From Acidobacteriota bacterium (GTDB lineage Bacteria > Acidobacteriota > UBA6911 > RPQK01 > JAJDTT01), in NCBI GenBank assembly GCA_028874215.1, contig JAPPLF010000007.1, positions 1 through 64,000 on the forward strand: a stretch of DNA of 64,000 bases. The letters are read 5' to 3'. The notes beneath the pieces were generated by a model that saw only the letters and a program-made list of their open reading frames with translations, was not told the origin of the DNA and did no database searches. The number at the start of each line of letters is the position of its first letter. Position 1 is the stretch's first letter. Below, one piece after another: positions 26,901 through 35,044 of this stretch. Made by a program: the position numbers and the translations under genes.

Positions 26901-27416
26901 CCCGCCGCCGCCGTGTGCCGCCTTGAGAATCACCGGAAAACCCATGGCGGAAGCCAGGCTCCTGGCCTCCTCCAGATCCGAGAGGGGCTCGTCGCTGCCC
27001 TGTAGTATGGGAACCCCCAATCGGGCCGCCAGCGCTCGAGCCGCCGTCTTGTCGCCCAACTGCTCCAGAATCTCGGGCCGGGGACCGACGAACAGAATCC
27101 CGGCATCCGCACAGGCCCGGGCGAAGACCGGGTTCTCGGAGAGGAATCCGTAGCCGGGATGTATCGCGTCGACTCGCTTCTCCACGGCCAGCGCGATCAC
27201 GTTCTCGACGTTGAGATAGGCCTGGATGGGATCCATCCCGGAGCCGATCAGGTAGGCTTCTTCCGCCTTGTACCGGTGCAGAGAAAACCGATCTTCTTCC
27301 GAATAGAGAGCAACCGTCCGGATGCCCAATTCGTGTGCCGATCGAAAAACGCGAATCGCAATTTCACTGCGATTGGCGGCCAGCAGGCGTTTGATTCGTG
27401 ACTGACGTAAGGACAT
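23940..27416 (-). CDS. pyc: Pyruvate carboxylase
   Basis: This biotin enzyme makes oxaloacetate from pyruvate, bicarbonate and ATP. The 1158-residue single chain has the full order: biotin carboxylase/ATP-grasp (about 8-460; GGGGRGMRV), carboxyltransferase with TDTTLRDAHQSLLATRM (from about 540), the PYC_OADA region, and a biotinyl domain with AMKME (1115-1119), the biotin lysine being 1117. It starts three bases after the glnE stop codon, so it is translated from the same mRNA as glnE. That tie between glutamine-synthetase control and oxaloacetate supply makes metabolic sense but is not a common pairing as far as I know. It converges on glnB. Confidence 0.96.
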   Translation of the reverse strand: MSLRQSRIKRLLAANRSEIAIRVFRSAHELGIRTVALYSEEDRFSLHRYKAEEAYLIGSGMDPIQAYLNVENVIALAVEKRVDAIHPGYGFLSENPVFARACADAGILFVGPRPEILEQLGDKTAARALAARLGVPILQGSDEPLSDLEEARSLASAMGFPVILKAAHGGGGRGMRVVTREADLEAQFQEAQRESLSAFGREEIFLERFVSRARHLEVQILGDRHGNLVHLYERDCSLQRRHQKLVEMAPALNLAPDLRREICDAAVALGRAIGYDNAGTVEFLLDQDTDQFYFIEINPRIQVEHTVTEEVTGVDLVHHQILIAEGLALGHPEIGLASQSDVQVRGHACQCRVTTEDPENSFIPDYGRILHYRSASGAGIRLDAGTAFSGATVTPFYDSLLVKVTAWGLRFPETVRRMERCLQEFRIRGVKTNIPFLINLVDHPEFRNGNCTTRFIDENPDLFRFPARRDRATRLLRFLGNQVVNETPVVKEFHGKVNRRPAPVPWRPTGGEIPEGHRFRLVRDGPRKFAEWVRGRSEVLITDTTLRDAHQSLLATRMRTYDMSRIADVYAHCHSDFFSLELWGGATFDTAMRFLRESPWDRLDRLRQAIPNIPFQMLLRASAAVGYTSYPDNVVREFVRHAAESGIDIFRIFDSLNDSRNMQVAIEAVVRSGGVAEAAICYTGDILDPDRSKYSLDYYLELARELERMGAHMLAIKDMAGLCKPYAAYRLIRALKNEVGIPIHFHTHDTSGGQMGSLLKAVEAGADIVDAAMAPLAGLTSQPSLNTLAEMLRFAPRDPGLDTASLEETAHYWEVVRQYYCAFESTLRTGTADVYKHEMPGGQYTNLYQQAAALGLEENWPEVWRTYARVNELFGDIVKVTPSSKVVGDLALFMLTNDLSPEDLTDPSKKIDFPESVIDFFQGRLGTPKGGFPVRLRDRILGDLRPVRGRPGESLPPADLEAVQEDLEGRLRRKFSERDTISYILYPQVFQEFIRHQTRYGDVSVLPTPVFFYGMETETEVLVELEAGKTLIVKLMAVGEPDTRGNCTVFFELNGVPREVQIPNQSVIPQVSKRAKADPGNPLHVGAPMPGMVISVSVGTGAKVAQGEKLLTLQAMKMELTLYADREAEIEDLLVEAGDRVNTKDLLLTYLRQPAEAG

Positions 27417-27419
27417 GAG

Positions 27420-30380
27420 CTAGCTGGAAAAGAACTTCCGGTAGATTTGCCGGATCGCGGTGGTTTCGAACCGATAACGCTCCAAGAGCGAGTCCCCCGA
27501 GTCCAAACCCATGAGCCTGGCGGTGACCGCACACCGGGCCGGATCGCAGGGTAGTCTGGTCGCCGGACTTTCAGCCAATAGTCGCTGCAGAGCCTCAAGG
27601 TGGAAGAGGAATCCCGCGCCCCGGCTCAGGACCCGTCCCTCGTCAGCACCGAGATGACCCGCCTCGACGAGCCTGGAGATGCCGAACCGAGTCCCTCTTC
27701 CCTCGATCCCGTGTTGCAGCTGCAGATACTTTACCACGAACTGGACGTCCATCAGCCCACCGCGGCCGACCTTGAAATCGTAGTCGACTCCATCTTTTTC
27801 CTTTCCCACCTCCCGCTCCTTGCGCCGGCGGACGTGGTCCAGATCCCGCACCTGATCCGGCGTGAACGGCCGGCCGTGCCAGATCAGGGACCTTGCGTCC
27901 AAGGGGTCTCCCTGGCTGTAGACCGGACGAAGACTGGCGTAAGCCATTCGTTCCCAGGGGTCGGCCCGGGTCGCGAAGTAGCGTTCAAGCGCCGGGAAGG
28001 GAATTGCCAATGCCCCGTGGCGGCCTTCGGGGCGCAACCGGAAATCCACCAGGTAGGCACGCCCCTGACCGGTGTAGTCCTCCATCTCCCGAATCAGTCT
28101 CCGGACCAGGCGTATGAAGAGGCTGGACAGATCCTGGTCCGGACGGAGGCCATAAACCAGCAACAGATCCAGATCGGAGTGATACGTCATCTGCTGCTCT
28201 CCCAGCTTTCCCAGACCCAGGAGGCAGAAGGACTCGTCCCGGAGGGCGGGGAAGTCCTCGAGAATCTCCCCGATGACGTGACGGAGGCAGGTATCGGCCA
28301 AGTGGCTGAGGCGGAGCCTGGTCCCGGCGGTCCCCGGTTCCAACAGATCGTGCAGCGCCACCTTGAACTCCTCCCGGCGCTTGAAGATCCGCAACGCGTC
28401 CCCCCGGTTTTTGGCCCCTTTCGCCAGTTGCTCCAGCGATTGCCGCATGCCGGGCGCATCGTCCTCCAACGGTGGAATCCGGGAGACCGAATCCAGCAAC
28501 TCCGGGTTGTGGATCAGGGTCTCGGACAAGAACTCGCTGGTCGCCAATACGGTCAGAAGGGTCTTCCGGAAAACCCGGTTCTCAATGAGTTCGGAATACA
28601 GATCGGCGCGAGCATTGAGCGACTCGCTGAAGCGGTCCAGCCGTGTGAACAGGTGGGAGGCTTTCGAGGCCAGGCCCATGTAGTCGATCAGGTGAGGCAC
28701 CAGGTTGGCCAGCAGATTCCGCATCCGGCTGGGCGAATGAGGAAAAGAGGGGGCCTTCTCCAAAACGGCGATGCCCTCCAGGACTTCCCCGTCGCGGATC
28801 CCGTTGGCTCGGAGAATCTCCAACGCCTCCTCGCGGCTCATATCCGGATTGAGCACCAGCCGTTCCAGACCCCGCTGAGTCGGATCCTGCCCGAACAACG
28901 ACTCGAAGATTCGCTGGACCTGGTCCTTCCTTCGCTCCAACTCTTCCTGGAACGCATCGGTCTCGGGCTCGGCCGCCGGACCGCCCGGTACGGCGCCGAA
29001 TCCCAAGCGCCGGGCCAGGCGCAACAACTTGCCCGGATCCCGGGGAAGACGGTGGGTCTGCAGGTCATGGACGAGTTGCAGCTTGTGCTCGACGTCACGC
29101 AAAAACAGGTAGCTGCCGCGCAGCCTCCGATGGTCGCCGGCGGAGATGAGTCCGCCGTCCACCAAGCGGTCCAGGGCGTCCAAGGTGTTGGGGGTTCTGA
29201 TCTCGGGCCGGGACCCGCCGTAGAGAAGTTGGAAGGCCTGGGCGAAGAACTCGATTTCCCGAATCCCGCCCCGGCCCAACTTGACGTCCCAACTCTCGCT
29301 CCCCGCCTGCTCCGTCTGCCGCTCCGCCCGCCGCTTGAGCCATCGCACCTCCTCGATGGCGGCGAAATCCAGATATCGTTTGTAGACGAATTCTTCCTGA
29401 ACGATTCCCACCAGTTGGGCGCCCAAGCCGGCGCTTCCCGCCACCTGCCTGCACTTGATCAGCGCCAAGCGGTCGGGTGTGTCCCCCCAGGTCTGGTAGT
29501 AGGAGCGGTAGGCGTCCAGCGAATACACGATCTCCCCGGATCTGCCCATGGGCCGCAACCGGAGGTCGACCCGGTAGAGCCTGCCCTCCGTCGTAATGGC
29601 GGACAAGGCCCGGGTCAAATCACGGGCGAAGCGGGCCGTGCGTCCAAAATCGGTCCCGTCGCCACGGACGTACAGGAGATCGACGTCGGAGCTGAAATTC
29701 AACTCTTCTCCGCCCAGCTTCCCCAGGGCCAGAACCGAAAAATCGGATTTCGAGTCCAGCCCCGCCGGCGCCAGAAGGTCGAAGGTCCGCTGGAGCACGG
29801 CGTCGGCGAGATGGGACACTTGACGGGCCGTCTCGTCCGGCGTGCAGAAACCCAGAATATCTTGTGCCGCGATGCGGAGAGTCTCCCGCCGGCGAAGCCG
29901 CCGCAGGTTTTCGAGCGCCGTCTCCGGACTCTCCGGCGGACCCGCCGACCGGGCCTGTGCAAGGAAGCCCTCTCTGCCTGGGATCGATGCGAGCCGGTTC
30001 TCTTCCAGGAGCCAATCGACGTATTCGGGACTCCGCAGCAGGAGTTGGGCCAGGTAGGCCGAGGCCCCCAAAACCCCGGACAAGGTTCTCAGCGCACGCG
30101 GCCGTTGATTCAGCAGGTCAAGAAATGCGCCGGGACTGGACGCCGATTCGATCAGCGTTGCCAAGTGGAGGATGACGGCGTCCGGATCCGCGGCCCGCAG
30201 CGCCTCCCGAAACAGATTTTCGGCGAATTCGGGCAATTCGGGGCGATGGCGGCACAGACCGCGTATCACCCGAAGACTCTGAGCCACTCTGGAGGGCTTT
30301 CGAAAGCCGGACCGGGCCAGAATCCGGCTGGCCTCCTCGTCGGACAAGCGGGAGGACAGGAACAATTCCCGGGCGCGCAT
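27420..30380 (-). CDS. glnE: Bifunctional glutamine synthetase adenylyltransferase/deadenylase GlnE
   Basis: GlnE adds and removes AMP on glutamine synthetase under PII control. The protein of about 986 residues has two nucleotidyltransferase domains: an N-terminal removase with LGKLGGEELNFSSDVDLLYV (about 220-240) and a C-terminal transferase with LGKLGEQQMTYHSDLDLLLV (about 715-735). The ATG at 30380 is preferred; the frame is open nine codons further to a TTG. It lies downstream of glnA, separated by a strong hairpin, and directly upstream of pyc. Its target tyrosine is present in GlnA. Confidence 0.96.
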   Translation of the reverse strand: MRARELFLSSRLSDEEASRILARSGFRKPSRVAQSLRVIRGLCRHRPELPEFAENLFREALRAADPDAVILHLATLIESASSPGAFLDLLNQRPRALRTLSGVLGASAYLAQLLLRSPEYVDWLLEENRLASIPGREGFLAQARSAGPPESPETALENLRRLRRRETLRIAAQDILGFCTPDETARQVSHLADAVLQRTFDLLAPAGLDSKSDFSVLALGKLGGEELNFSSDVDLLYVRGDGTDFGRTARFARDLTRALSAITTEGRLYRVDLRLRPMGRSGEIVYSLDAYRSYYQTWGDTPDRLALIKCRQVAGSAGLGAQLVGIVQEEFVYKRYLDFAAIEEVRWLKRRAERQTEQAGSESWDVKLGRGGIREIEFFAQAFQLLYGGSRPEIRTPNTLDALDRLVDGGLISAGDHRRLRGSYLFLRDVEHKLQLVHDLQTHRLPRDPGKLLRLARRLGFGAVPGGPAAEPETDAFQEELERRKDQVQRIFESLFGQDPTQRGLERLVLNPDMSREEALEILRANGIRDGEVLEGIAVLEKAPSFPHSPSRMRNLLANLVPHLIDYMGLASKASHLFTRLDRFSESLNARADLYSELIENRVFRKTLLTVLATSEFLSETLIHNPELLDSVSRIPPLEDDAPGMRQSLEQLAKGAKNRGDALRIFKRREEFKVALHDLLEPGTAGTRLRLSHLADTCLRHVIGEILEDFPALRDESFCLLGLGKLGEQQMTYHSDLDLLLVYGLRPDQDLSSLFIRLVRRLIREMEDYTGQGRAYLVDFRLRPEGRHGALAIPFPALERYFATRADPWERMAYASLRPVYSQGDPLDARSLIWHGRPFTPDQVRDLDHVRRRKEREVGKEKDGVDYDFKVGRGGLMDVQFVVKYLQLQHGIEGRGTRFGISRLVEAGHLGADEGRVLSRGAGFLFHLEALQRLLAESPATRLPCDPARCAVTARLMGLDSGDSLLERYRFETTAIRQIYRKFFSS

Positions 30381-30495
30381 TTCAGGCGATCCAGCAGCCC
30401 GCGGCAAAAGCGGTCAAGAAAGTCGGCCGGTTCGGGCGCTACGGGAGACTCTCACCATGGACTCCCGCCGTGGACCGGGAAACTCGATTCGGGTA

Positions 30496-30531
30496 TGGAC
30501 GGGGCGTTCGGATTGTCGAACGCCCCGTCCA
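30496..30531 (-). terminator. 15-bp perfect hairpin between glnA and glnE
   Basis: TGGACGGGGCGTTCG (30496-30510) and its exact complement (30517-30531) enclose a six-base loop. It lies 38 bases after the glnA stop on the transcribed strand. There is no U tract, so it may be a partial terminator or an mRNA 3'-end stabiliser that keeps glnA message above glnE message. Confidence 0.6.
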
Positions 30532-30568
30532 CGTGAAGGCCGCCTATAGAGCCGCAGGGCGGGGAAGA

Positions 30569-31984
30569 TCAAATGTCGAAGTAGAGAGCGAACTCGTAGG
30601 GATGCGGTCTCAGCCGCATGGCGTCGACTTCACGCTCCCGCTTGTAGTTCAACCAGGTCTCGATCACATCCGGAGTGAAGACGTCTCCCTTGAGCAGAAA
30701 GTCATGGTCGCCCTCCAAGGCGTCCAAGGCCTGATCCAGACTCCCCGGAACCGACTCCACGTCGGCCATCTCCTCCGGAGGGAGGTCGTAGAGGTCCTTG
30801 TCCATGGGATCGGGCGGCATGATCTTGTTCTGAATCCCGTCCAGGCCGGCCATGAGCATGGCCGCGAATGCCAGGTAGCCGTTGGCCGAAGGATCGGGAG
30901 GACGGAACTCGACCCGCTTGGCCTTCTCGCTGCTGGAGTAGGTGGGGATTCGGACGCAGGCGCTGCGGTTGCGCATCGAATAGATGAGATTGACCGGCGC
31001 TTCGTAGCCGGGGACCAGCCGCCGGTAGGAATTGGTGGTGGGAGCGCCGAAGGCCAGAACGGCGGCGGCGTGCTTGAGGAGTCCGCCGATGTAGTAGACG
31101 GCCTCCTGACTCAGATCGGCATAGGTCCCGGGGCCATAGAAGACGTTCCGGCCATTCTTCCAGAGGCTCTGATGGACGTGCATCCCGGAGCCGTTGTCCA
31201 TGAATATGGGCTTGGGCATCAGGGTGACCGTCTTGTCGTAACGGCGCGCCACGTTCTTGATAATGTACTTGAACTTCAGCAGCTTATCTCCCATGTTTAC
31301 CAGGGAATCAAAGCGCATGTCGATCTCGCATTGGCCAGCCGTTGCCACTTCGTGATGGTGGACCTCCACCTGGATGCCGGCATCCTGGAGGGCAAGCATC
31401 ATCTCCGTCCTCATGTCCTGCAGCGTGTCCATGGGAGGAACCGGAAAGTAGCCTTCCTTGTATCGAGGCTTGTATCCCAGGTTGGGGTTTTCCTCCCGCC
31501 CGCTGTTCCAGAAACCCTCCACCGAATCGACGTAGTAGTAGCCGTGATTGTACGACTGGTCGAACCGGACATCGTCCAGCACGAAGAACTCCGGCTCGGG
31601 TCCGAAATAGGCGGTGTCGCCGATACCGGTCGACACCAGGTATTTCTCGGCTTTCTGAGTGATGTAGCGGGGGTCCCGGCTGTATGGCTCCTGGGTGATG
31701 GGATCGGCGATGTTGCAGATCAGGATCAGGGTCCTGACCTTGGAGAAGGGGTCCTCGAAGCAGGTGCTCGGATCGGGGATCAGGATCATGTCGCTTTCCT
31801 GAATCTGCTGAAAGCCCCGAATGCTCGACCCGTCGAAACCGAACCCTTCCACGAAACTGTCCTCGTCCAGATCGCCGGCGCTGATGGTAAAATGCTGCCA
31901 CAGTCCCGGAAGGTCGCAGAACCGCAGATCCACGGCCTGAATCTGCTGATCTCGAATCAGATTAATCACTTCTCTGGCATCCAT
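30569..31984 (-). CDS. glnA: Glutamine synthetase type I (adenylylatable)
   Basis: GlnA makes glutamine from glutamate, ammonia and ATP as a dodecamer. The 471-residue protein has the GSI signatures [28 protein letters not shown], the ATP-binding [17 protein letters not shown] and NRSACVRIP. The adenylylation site [10 protein letters not shown] is conserved (Tyr about 399, E. coli Tyr397), matching the GlnE encoded next. The ATG has AGGAGG ten bases upstream. The 189-base upstream gap holds a 9-bp tandem repeat and an eight-C run but no sigma-54 promoter that I can recognise. Confidence 0.97.
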   Translation of the reverse strand: MDAREVINLIRDQQIQAVDLRFCDLPGLWQHFTISAGDLDEDSFVEGFGFDGSSIRGFQQIQESDMILIPDPSTCFEDPFSKVRTLILICNIADPITQEPYSRDPRYITQKAEKYLVSTGIGDTAYFGPEPEFFVLDDVRFDQSYNHGYYYVDSVEGFWNSGREENPNLGYKPRYKEGYFPVPPMDTLQDMRTEMMLALQDAGIQVEVHHHEVATAGQCEIDMRFDSLVNMGDKLLKFKYIIKNVARRYDKTVTLMPKPIFMDNGSGMHVHQSLWKNGRNVFYGPGTYADLSQEAVYYIGGLLKHAAAVLAFGAPTTNSYRRLVPGYEAPVNLIYSMRNRSACVRIPTYSSSEKAKRVEFRPPDPSANGYLAFAAMLMAGLDGIQNKIMPPDPMDKDLYDLPPEEMADVESVPGSLDQALDALEGDHDFLLKGDVFTPDVIETWLNYKREREVDAMRLRPHPYEFALYFDI

Positions 31985-32034
31985 AAGCGAGGTTCCTCCT
32001 AATGCTGGTTCTAGAATTGTTCGCGTAACAGTCC

Positions 32035-32052
32035 GTGGTAAAAGTGGTAAAA
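32035..32052 (-). repeat. 9-bp tandem repeat upstream of glnA
   Basis: GTGGTAAAA occurs twice in direct tandem (32035-32043 and 32044-32052), 51-68 bases before the glnA start codon. It could be a regulator half-site pair or a slippage product. No known operator is recognised. Confidence 0.4.
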
Positions 32053-32173
32053 GACCCGCTTGGGCTCATGGTACAACGGCATGCGCCCCCCCCGAAAGAT
32101 CCTCGCCCGGATTTTCCGGGGAACCACCGGTCCGGCAGGGAACAGCCGGTTGTCGTCGTTCAGGACGCCGCGG

Positions 32174-32752
32174 TTACCGGCCCGGGTCCTCCGGCGTCTC
32201 CATGAAGAAGTAGGAGACCAGGTGGAGAATCAGGAAATGAGCTTCCTCGATGTGCCCCATGTGGGACGAATCGACGCGGATGACGTGGCGCGCGCATTGG
32301 GAGAGTTTCCCTCCGGATCTTCCCGTAATGCCGACGGTGGCGATTCCGTTGCGGTTGGCCCAGCCGACGGCGTTGATCACGTTGGGGGAATTTCCGCTGC
32401 CGCTGAAGGCCAATAGCAGATCTCCGCTACGGCCGTAGTTTCTGAGCTGCTCGACGAAGACCTGATCGTAGTCGTAGTCGTTGGCCACCGCCGAGATCCA
32501 GGGAATGTTGTCGGTGAGAGAGAGGACCCGGAACCGCGGACTCCGGCCATAGGACGCCCCCTTTCCCAGGTCGTTGGCCAGATGAGAGGCAGAGGCCGCG
32601 CTGCCGCCGTTCCCGCAGACGAATATCTGACGCCCGTTCCTCCGGGCCGATTCCAATCGGCTCGCCAGGTCCGCGACCAGATCGTCCGGAACCCCTTCCA
32701 GCACTCGCAGGGAGTTTTTCTTGTAGGCCGCGACGTAGCTCTTGATATCCAC
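32174..32752 (-). CDS. gmhA: SIS-domain phosphoheptose isomerase, GmhA-like
   Basis: GmhA converts sedoheptulose 7-phosphate to D-glycero-D-manno-heptose 7-phosphate for LPS core synthesis. The 192-residue product has the SIS phosphate-binding segments FVCGNGGSAASASHLANDL and LLAFSGSGNSPNVINAV, and the C-terminal EEAHFLILHLV helix carrying the family's histidines. The GTG start at 32752 has GAGGGAGAG upstream and gives the normal length. The frame is open 66 codons further to an ATG at 32950, but that extension is Arg/Gly-rich and unlike the family. A DiaA-type role is a possible alternative, since other heptose genes are absent here. Confidence 0.8.
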   Translation of the reverse strand: MDIKSYVAAYKKNSLRVLEGVPDDLVADLASRLESARRNGRQIFVCGNGGSAASASHLANDLGKGASYGRSPRFRVLSLTDNIPWISAVANDYDYDQVFVEQLRNYGRSGDLLLAFSGSGNSPNVINAVGWANRNGIATVGITGRSGGKLSQCARHVIRVDSSHMGHIEEAHFLILHLVSYFFMETPEDPGR

Positions 32753-33091
32753 CGGAAACTCTCCCTCGTCCAGGCGCCGACGATTCGATTGCACGCCAGA
32801 GCGTATCTCCCGGATCGGCTCTCCCGCAAGCTCGCGCCGGCCCGGGCGTTCCGGGCGCCGCCTGACGGGGAAGGCGGCCCGTCCTGCCCGGAACCATCCC
32901 CGGAAACCACCGCGCCAACCCCCTCCGTTCCCAATTCCAGAACGTCGCATAATGAATATTATGTAAACTATTGGGGTTGGTATACGAATCGGGTCGGAGA
33001 TCGGGAAAGGATGTAATTCGCTTTATTTTAGAGGTATTTAGGGAATTTTACCCAACAAGAGTCTGAACCCGAGGGGGTCGACTCGTGGACG
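32753..33091. other. 339-bp gap with an AT-rich core
   Basis: Between the GmhA-like gene and the DUF151 nuclease gene lies a gap whose half nearest gmhA reads as GC-rich open frame. From about 32945 to 33060 it is distinctly AT-rich (for example AATGAATATTATGTAAAC). CATAAT on the minus strand sits 7 bases before the ATG at 32950, so a promoter here is likely. The transcript could either give gmhA a 200-base leader or start a longer protein. No RNA gene is recognised. Confidence 0.45.
33059..33084 (-). terminator. Possible terminator of the miaB-DUF151 unit
   Basis: On the minus strand GAGTC and GACTC enclose ACCC-CCTC-GGGT, giving a two-part hairpin starting eight bases after the DUF151 stop codon, followed by TTGTTGGG. 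The stem is imperfect and the U tract is weak. Confidence 0.35.
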
Positions 33092-33577
33092 CTACATCTT
33101 GTATTTGCCCATTTCTTCCGGGTTCAGATTCTCCAGCCACTTGCGCACTTCTTCCGGATCCAGGTTTTCCTTGTCGAGAGTGATGTTGCGGCTGTTGTTG
33201 ATGACGTCTTCCGTGACGAAGATGGGGGAGTCGGTGCGGAGGGCCAAGGCGATGGCGTCGCTGGGACGGCTGTCGATGGCGATGGGTTCCCCATTGAGCT
33301 TGAGATGAATCAATGCGTAGAAGGTGTTGTCCTTGAGCTCCGTGACGACGACCTTGTAGATCTCGGCGTCCAGGTGCATGAGGATGTTCTTGATCAGATC
33401 GTGGGTCATGGGACGCGGCGTGTCGATCCGCTCCACCTGGAGCGCGATAGCGTTGGCCTCGAAAATCCCCACCCAGATCGGAAGCAGCGTGTTCCTCTTT
33501 ACGTCCTGGAGAATGATGATCGGAGAATTGGTGATGGGATCCATCATCAGTCCGCGAATCTTGAATTCTCGCTCCAT
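33092..33577 (-). CDS. Bifunctional nuclease family protein (DUF151)
   Basis: The 161-residue protein matches the bacterial BFN/DUF151 family, related to plant bifunctional nucleases. Markers are LPIWVGIFEANAIALQ, RPMTHDLI, IDSRPSDAIALALR and a C-terminal acidic tail. The cellular role in bacteria is poorly defined. It starts eight bases after the miaB stop codon and is certainly in the same transcript. The miaB-DUF151 arrangement recurs in several phyla, which hints at an RNA-related role, but that is inference. Confidence 0.9.
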   Translation of the reverse strand: MEREFKIRGLMMDPITNSPIIILQDVKRNTLLPIWVGIFEANAIALQVERIDTPRPMTHDLIKNILMHLDAEIYKVVVTELKDNTFYALIHLKLNGEPIAIDSRPSDAIALALRTDSPIFVTEDVINNSRNITLDKENLDPEEVRKWLENLNPEEMGKYKM

Positions 33578-33585
33578 GTGGACTC

Positions 33586-34935
33586 CTAGTGGCTGGTCTC
33601 GGGACCGATTCTGGTCCCCAGGAGACTGTTGGCTCCGATTCCGGTGATGTGGACCCAGACGAATGATCCGGGGGGATCCTGACCCGGGAAATTGACCACC
33701 TTGTTGGTCGCGGTCCTTCCGAAGATGTTCACGCCGTCGCGAGCGGGGCCTTCAACCAGAACCTCGAATTCCCTGCCCAGATACCGGTCCCGGTGGAGCT
33801 CGAGCTGGATCTCTTTCTGGCGGCGCTGCAACTGCATCAGTCGGCGGGTCTTCTCCAGGTCGGTCTGGTCATCCGTCCAGTGTTCGGCATCCGTATAGGG
33901 CCGGGGGGAGTATTTGAAAGAGAACATGGACTCGTAGCGGACCGCTTCCAGGAGGCTCATGGTCTGCTGAAAATCGTCTTCCGTCTCCCCCGGAAACCCG
34001 ACGATCACATCGGTGGAAAACGCGTAATCGGGATTCCAGCGGCGGAACTTGTCGACGATCTCCAGGTATCTCTCGCGAGTGTACTGCCTCCGCATTCGCT
34101 TCAAAATCGGATTGGACCCGCTCTGGACCGGCAGGTGGACCTGGGAACAGATGCGGGGTTCCTGCGCCATCAGCGCGATGGCGTCGTCGTTGAACTCGCG
34201 CGGATGCGGAGAGGTGAACCGGATTCGCCGGATTCCATCCACGCGCGCCACCTGGGCCAGGAGTTCGGCGAAGCGGAACCGGGGCCGCCGGGGGTCCCGA
34301 TAACTGTTGACGGTCTGCCCCAACAGGACGATCTCCACGAAGCCCAGGTCGGCTGCGCGCCGGACTTCGGCCAAAATGGTTTCGGCAGGCCGATTTCGCT
34401 CTTTGCCCCGCGTAAAAGGCACGATGCAGAACGTGCAGCGCTTGTTGCAGCCCTCCATGATGGTGATCTGGGCCCTGAATCGGCTTGACCGCAGCACCGG
34501 TTCGATCTCGACCGGAATCGAGTCCGCCAGGAATTCGGTGCGGACCCGCCGGGACGGGTCATGATCCGAATCCTTGGAATCCAGCTCGTCCAGGAGATCG
34601 GGCAGCGAGTGGTAGAGGTGGGTCCCTACAACCAGATCAAGAAACGGAGCCCGCTTCAGCATTCGCTCGCCCTCTTGCTGGGCCACGCAACCCACCACCC
34701 CGATTCTGAAGTTGTCCTCCTTGCGCTTTCGCTCCTTCATCTGTCCCAGACGGCTGTAGACCTTCTGGGCCGCCTTTTCGCGGACGCTGCAGGTGTTGAG
34801 CAGGAAAAGATCGGCTTCCTCGGGCGTCGAGACCGGAGTCATCCCGCGATGAACCAGGAGCCCGGAGATCTTCTCCGAGTCATGCACGTTCATCTGGCAT
34901 CCGAAGGTCTCGATAAAAAAGCACTCAGAACGCAT
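33586..34935 (-). CDS. miaB: tRNA-2-methylthio-N6-isopentenyladenosine synthase MiaB
   Basis: MiaB is the radical-SAM methylthiotransferase that completes ms2i6A37 in tRNAs. The 449-residue protein has the N-terminal cluster cysteines C13 (FGCQMN), C49 (NTCSVRE) and C83 (VVGCVAQ), and the radical-SAM CNKRCTFC (163-170). A TRAM domain lies near the C-terminus. Six cysteines and the FETFGCQMN-type start favour MiaB over MtaB or RimO. miaA is not in the window. A plausible promoter lies 59 bases upstream. Confidence 0.95.
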   Translation of the reverse strand: MRSECFFIETFGCQMNVHDSEKISGLLVHRGMTPVSTPEEADLFLLNTCSVREKAAQKVYSRLGQMKERKRKEDNFRIGVVGCVAQQEGERMLKRAPFLDLVVGTHLYHSLPDLLDELDSKDSDHDPSRRVRTEFLADSIPVEIEPVLRSSRFRAQITIMEGCNKRCTFCIVPFTRGKERNRPAETILAEVRRAADLGFVEIVLLGQTVNSYRDPRRPRFRFAELLAQVARVDGIRRIRFTSPHPREFNDDAIALMAQEPRICSQVHLPVQSGSNPILKRMRRQYTRERYLEIVDKFRRWNPDYAFSTDVIVGFPGETEDDFQQTMSLLEAVRYESMFSFKYSPRPYTDAEHWTDDQTDLEKTRRLMQLQRRQKEIQLELHRDRYLGREFEVLVEGPARDGVNIFGRTATNKVVNFPGQDPPGSFVWVHITGIGANSLLGTRIGPETSH

Positions 34936-34993
34936 CCTTCAAACTCCGCCGGCCCGCCCGGCAGCCGGTCGTTCGGCCGCCGCAACGGAATTC

Positions 34994-35023
34994 ATTCTAG
35001 CCGATGCTCAAAAGGCGAGACAA
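34994..35023 (-). promoter_or_regulatory. Promoter of miaB
   Basis: On the minus strand TTGTCT (35018-35023) and TAGAAT (34994-34999) are 18 bases apart, in the gap between recN and miaB. This gives a leader of about 50 bases. Confidence 0.4.
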
Positions 35024-35044
35024 TTGCATGGGGTCAAAACGGGA

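Noticed and set aside
27600-30536. 978-codon open frame on the plus strand opposite glnE
   Set aside because: It is the antisense shadow of a strongly conserved gene. GC-rich codon bias removes stops from the opposite strand, and the product matches no family.
30470-32002. 510-codon plus-strand frame covering glnA
   Set aside because: Antisense shadow of glutamine synthetase with no supporting motif or ribosome site.
31985-32173. Sigma-54 promoter upstream of glnA
   Set aside because: Expected for nitrogen control, but no GG-N10-GC element close to TGGCAC-N5-TTGC is present on the coding strand.
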